Part shown: positions 63,468 through 64,000 of the stretch, in pieces
Position numbering within the stretch: position 1 is the first letter of the stretch
Layout: every line of letters starts with the position of its first letter
Assembly: GCF_000686705.1 (NCBI RefSeq)
Contig: NZ_JMLJ01000003.1
Coordinates: forward strand, 1 to 64,000
Direction: 5' to 3'
From: Clostridium hydrogeniformans DSM 21757
Lineage (GTDB): Bacteria > Bacillota > Clostridia > Clostridiales > Clostridiaceae
DNA: 64,000 nucleotides
The notes under the pieces: model-generated
What the model was told of the DNA's origin: nothing
The model's input: only the letters and a program-made list of their open reading frames with translations
The model's database searches: none
Made by a program: the position numbers and the translations under genes

Positions 63468-64000
63468 CTACAACTTATAATTATCCATAAACTCTCCCCC
63501 ATATTCTATTCCTGCAGCCTTTCCTTCTCCTTTGTATATAATTTCATTAGTTTTTATATTCTTAAGCTCCATTACTACCCTTCCTTTAAGAGTCTCATAA
63601 ACAAGGGGAATCATAGACTTTCCCTTAGGTCCCATACATAACATAAATTCTTTATTATCACTAAAGGTTTCTATAGTAAGTAAAAGATTTCCTCTTAGGA
63701 AAGTTATAATTACATCCCTCCCCCTTATTTTAAAGTCCATTCTACTCTTATTTATTGAAGTAAAACTATAAAATCTATTTTCTAAAGTTATCCCAACTAA
63801 AAATCCACTAAAGCTTCCAAATATAAAAGGTACCCTTCCTATAGAACATGTGATAGATACATTTTTTTCTTTAAAAGAATTACTTTGAATCCATATCCAC
63901 GAATTTGGAAATTCCCTGCCCCAATTTTTTTCTATATAAACTTTTCCTAAATTAAAATCTATTTCTTCTCCATTCACCTCTAAATATCCTTGAACCTCTC
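63468..64000 (-). CDS. Tocopherol-cyclase-like protein, 5' end outside window
   Basis: The frame stays open to the right edge (…VQGYLEVNGEE), so the start lies beyond position 64000; the GTG at 63977 is internal. The visible 177 residues match the C-terminal half of the tocopherol cyclase-like family: VYIEKNWGREFPNSWIWIQSNSF, then SITCSIGRVPFIFGSFSGFLVGI and late MELKNIKTNEIIYKGEGKAAGIEYGG. The family forms a lipocalin-like barrel. In Firmicutes no tocopherol is made, so the function is unknown. No terminator was found downstream. Confidence 0.8.
   Translation of the reverse strand, partial: EVQGYLEVNGEEIDFNLGKVYIEKNWGREFPNSWIWIQSNSFKEKNVSITCSIGRVPFIFGSFSGFLVGITLENRFYSFTSINKSRMDFKIRGRDVIITFLRGNLLLTIETFSDNKEFMLCMGPKGKSMIPLVYETLKGRVVMELKNIKTNEIIYKGEGKAAGIEYGGEFMDNYKL

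Overview
The window reads as chromosome of a very AT-rich, low-GC Gram-positive anaerobe of the Clostridium sensu stricto group. The evidence is a cluster-I-type 16S rRNA 5' end on the minus strand at the left edge, AGGAGG-type ribosome binding sites before nearly every gene, U-tailed hairpin terminators, and anaerobe enzymes (AdhE, [FeFe] hydrogenase). The variable 16S positions and a luxS gene placed beside metH do not match my recollection of C. perfringens, so I leave the species open. Most genes lie on the minus strand, pointing the same way as the rRNA operon. I saw no transposase, prophage, CRISPR array or tRNA.

Layout. 1-6.5 kb: 16S 5' end, small proteins, a YkpA/YbiT-type ABC-F ATPase, and adhE with an upstream Rex-type operator. 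6.5-14.3 kb: a UvrD-like helicase with an inserted DEDDh exonuclease, a PPP-family phosphatase, a MerR regulator and an ABC exporter pair. 14.5-16.9 kb: a queuine salvage operon (queK, ECF S component, queL) behind a preQ1-I riboswitch. 17.2-25.5 kb: secreted amidase, M28 lipoprotein, methyl-accepting protein, ChbG-type deacetylase, MgtE and YccF. 25.8-33.4 kb: YjiH, TtcA-like protein, a NERD-like membrane protein, nitroreductase, TetR regulator and a membrane glycerophosphodiesterase. 33.6-37.4 kb: an operon of RelA/SpoT-like protein, tyrosine phosphatase, DUF3867-like protein, thioesterase and possibly a 51-residue protein. 37.8-42.4 kb: PotD, YjeM-type permease, CapA. 42.7-47.6 kb: methionine/methyl cycle (metF, luxS, separate MetH activation protein, short metH) behind a SAM-I riboswitch. 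47.9-55.2 kb: GltD-like oxidoreductase, acetate transporter, dihydropyrimidinase, MgtC, [FeFe] hydrogenase. 55.9-64 kb: stand-alone ModE-type regulator, a 328-bp tandem duplication carrying ModE-like palindromes, a coiled-coil protein, histidine phosphatase, HELGH metalloprotease, topoisomerase III, phosphoesterase, and a truncated tocopherol-cyclase-like gene.

How the parts work together. preQ1 sensing probably turns off queuine scavenging. SAM sensing probably controls methyl-group regeneration and homocysteine recycling, with LuxS feeding homocysteine to MetH and MetF supplying methyl-THF. NADH/NAD+ sensing by Rex probably controls AdhE. The most intriguing unexplained elements are a pair of similar candidate structured RNAs in the leaders of the helicase-exonuclease and M28 peptidase genes, and the preserved hairpin-palindrome modules in the 328-bp duplication.
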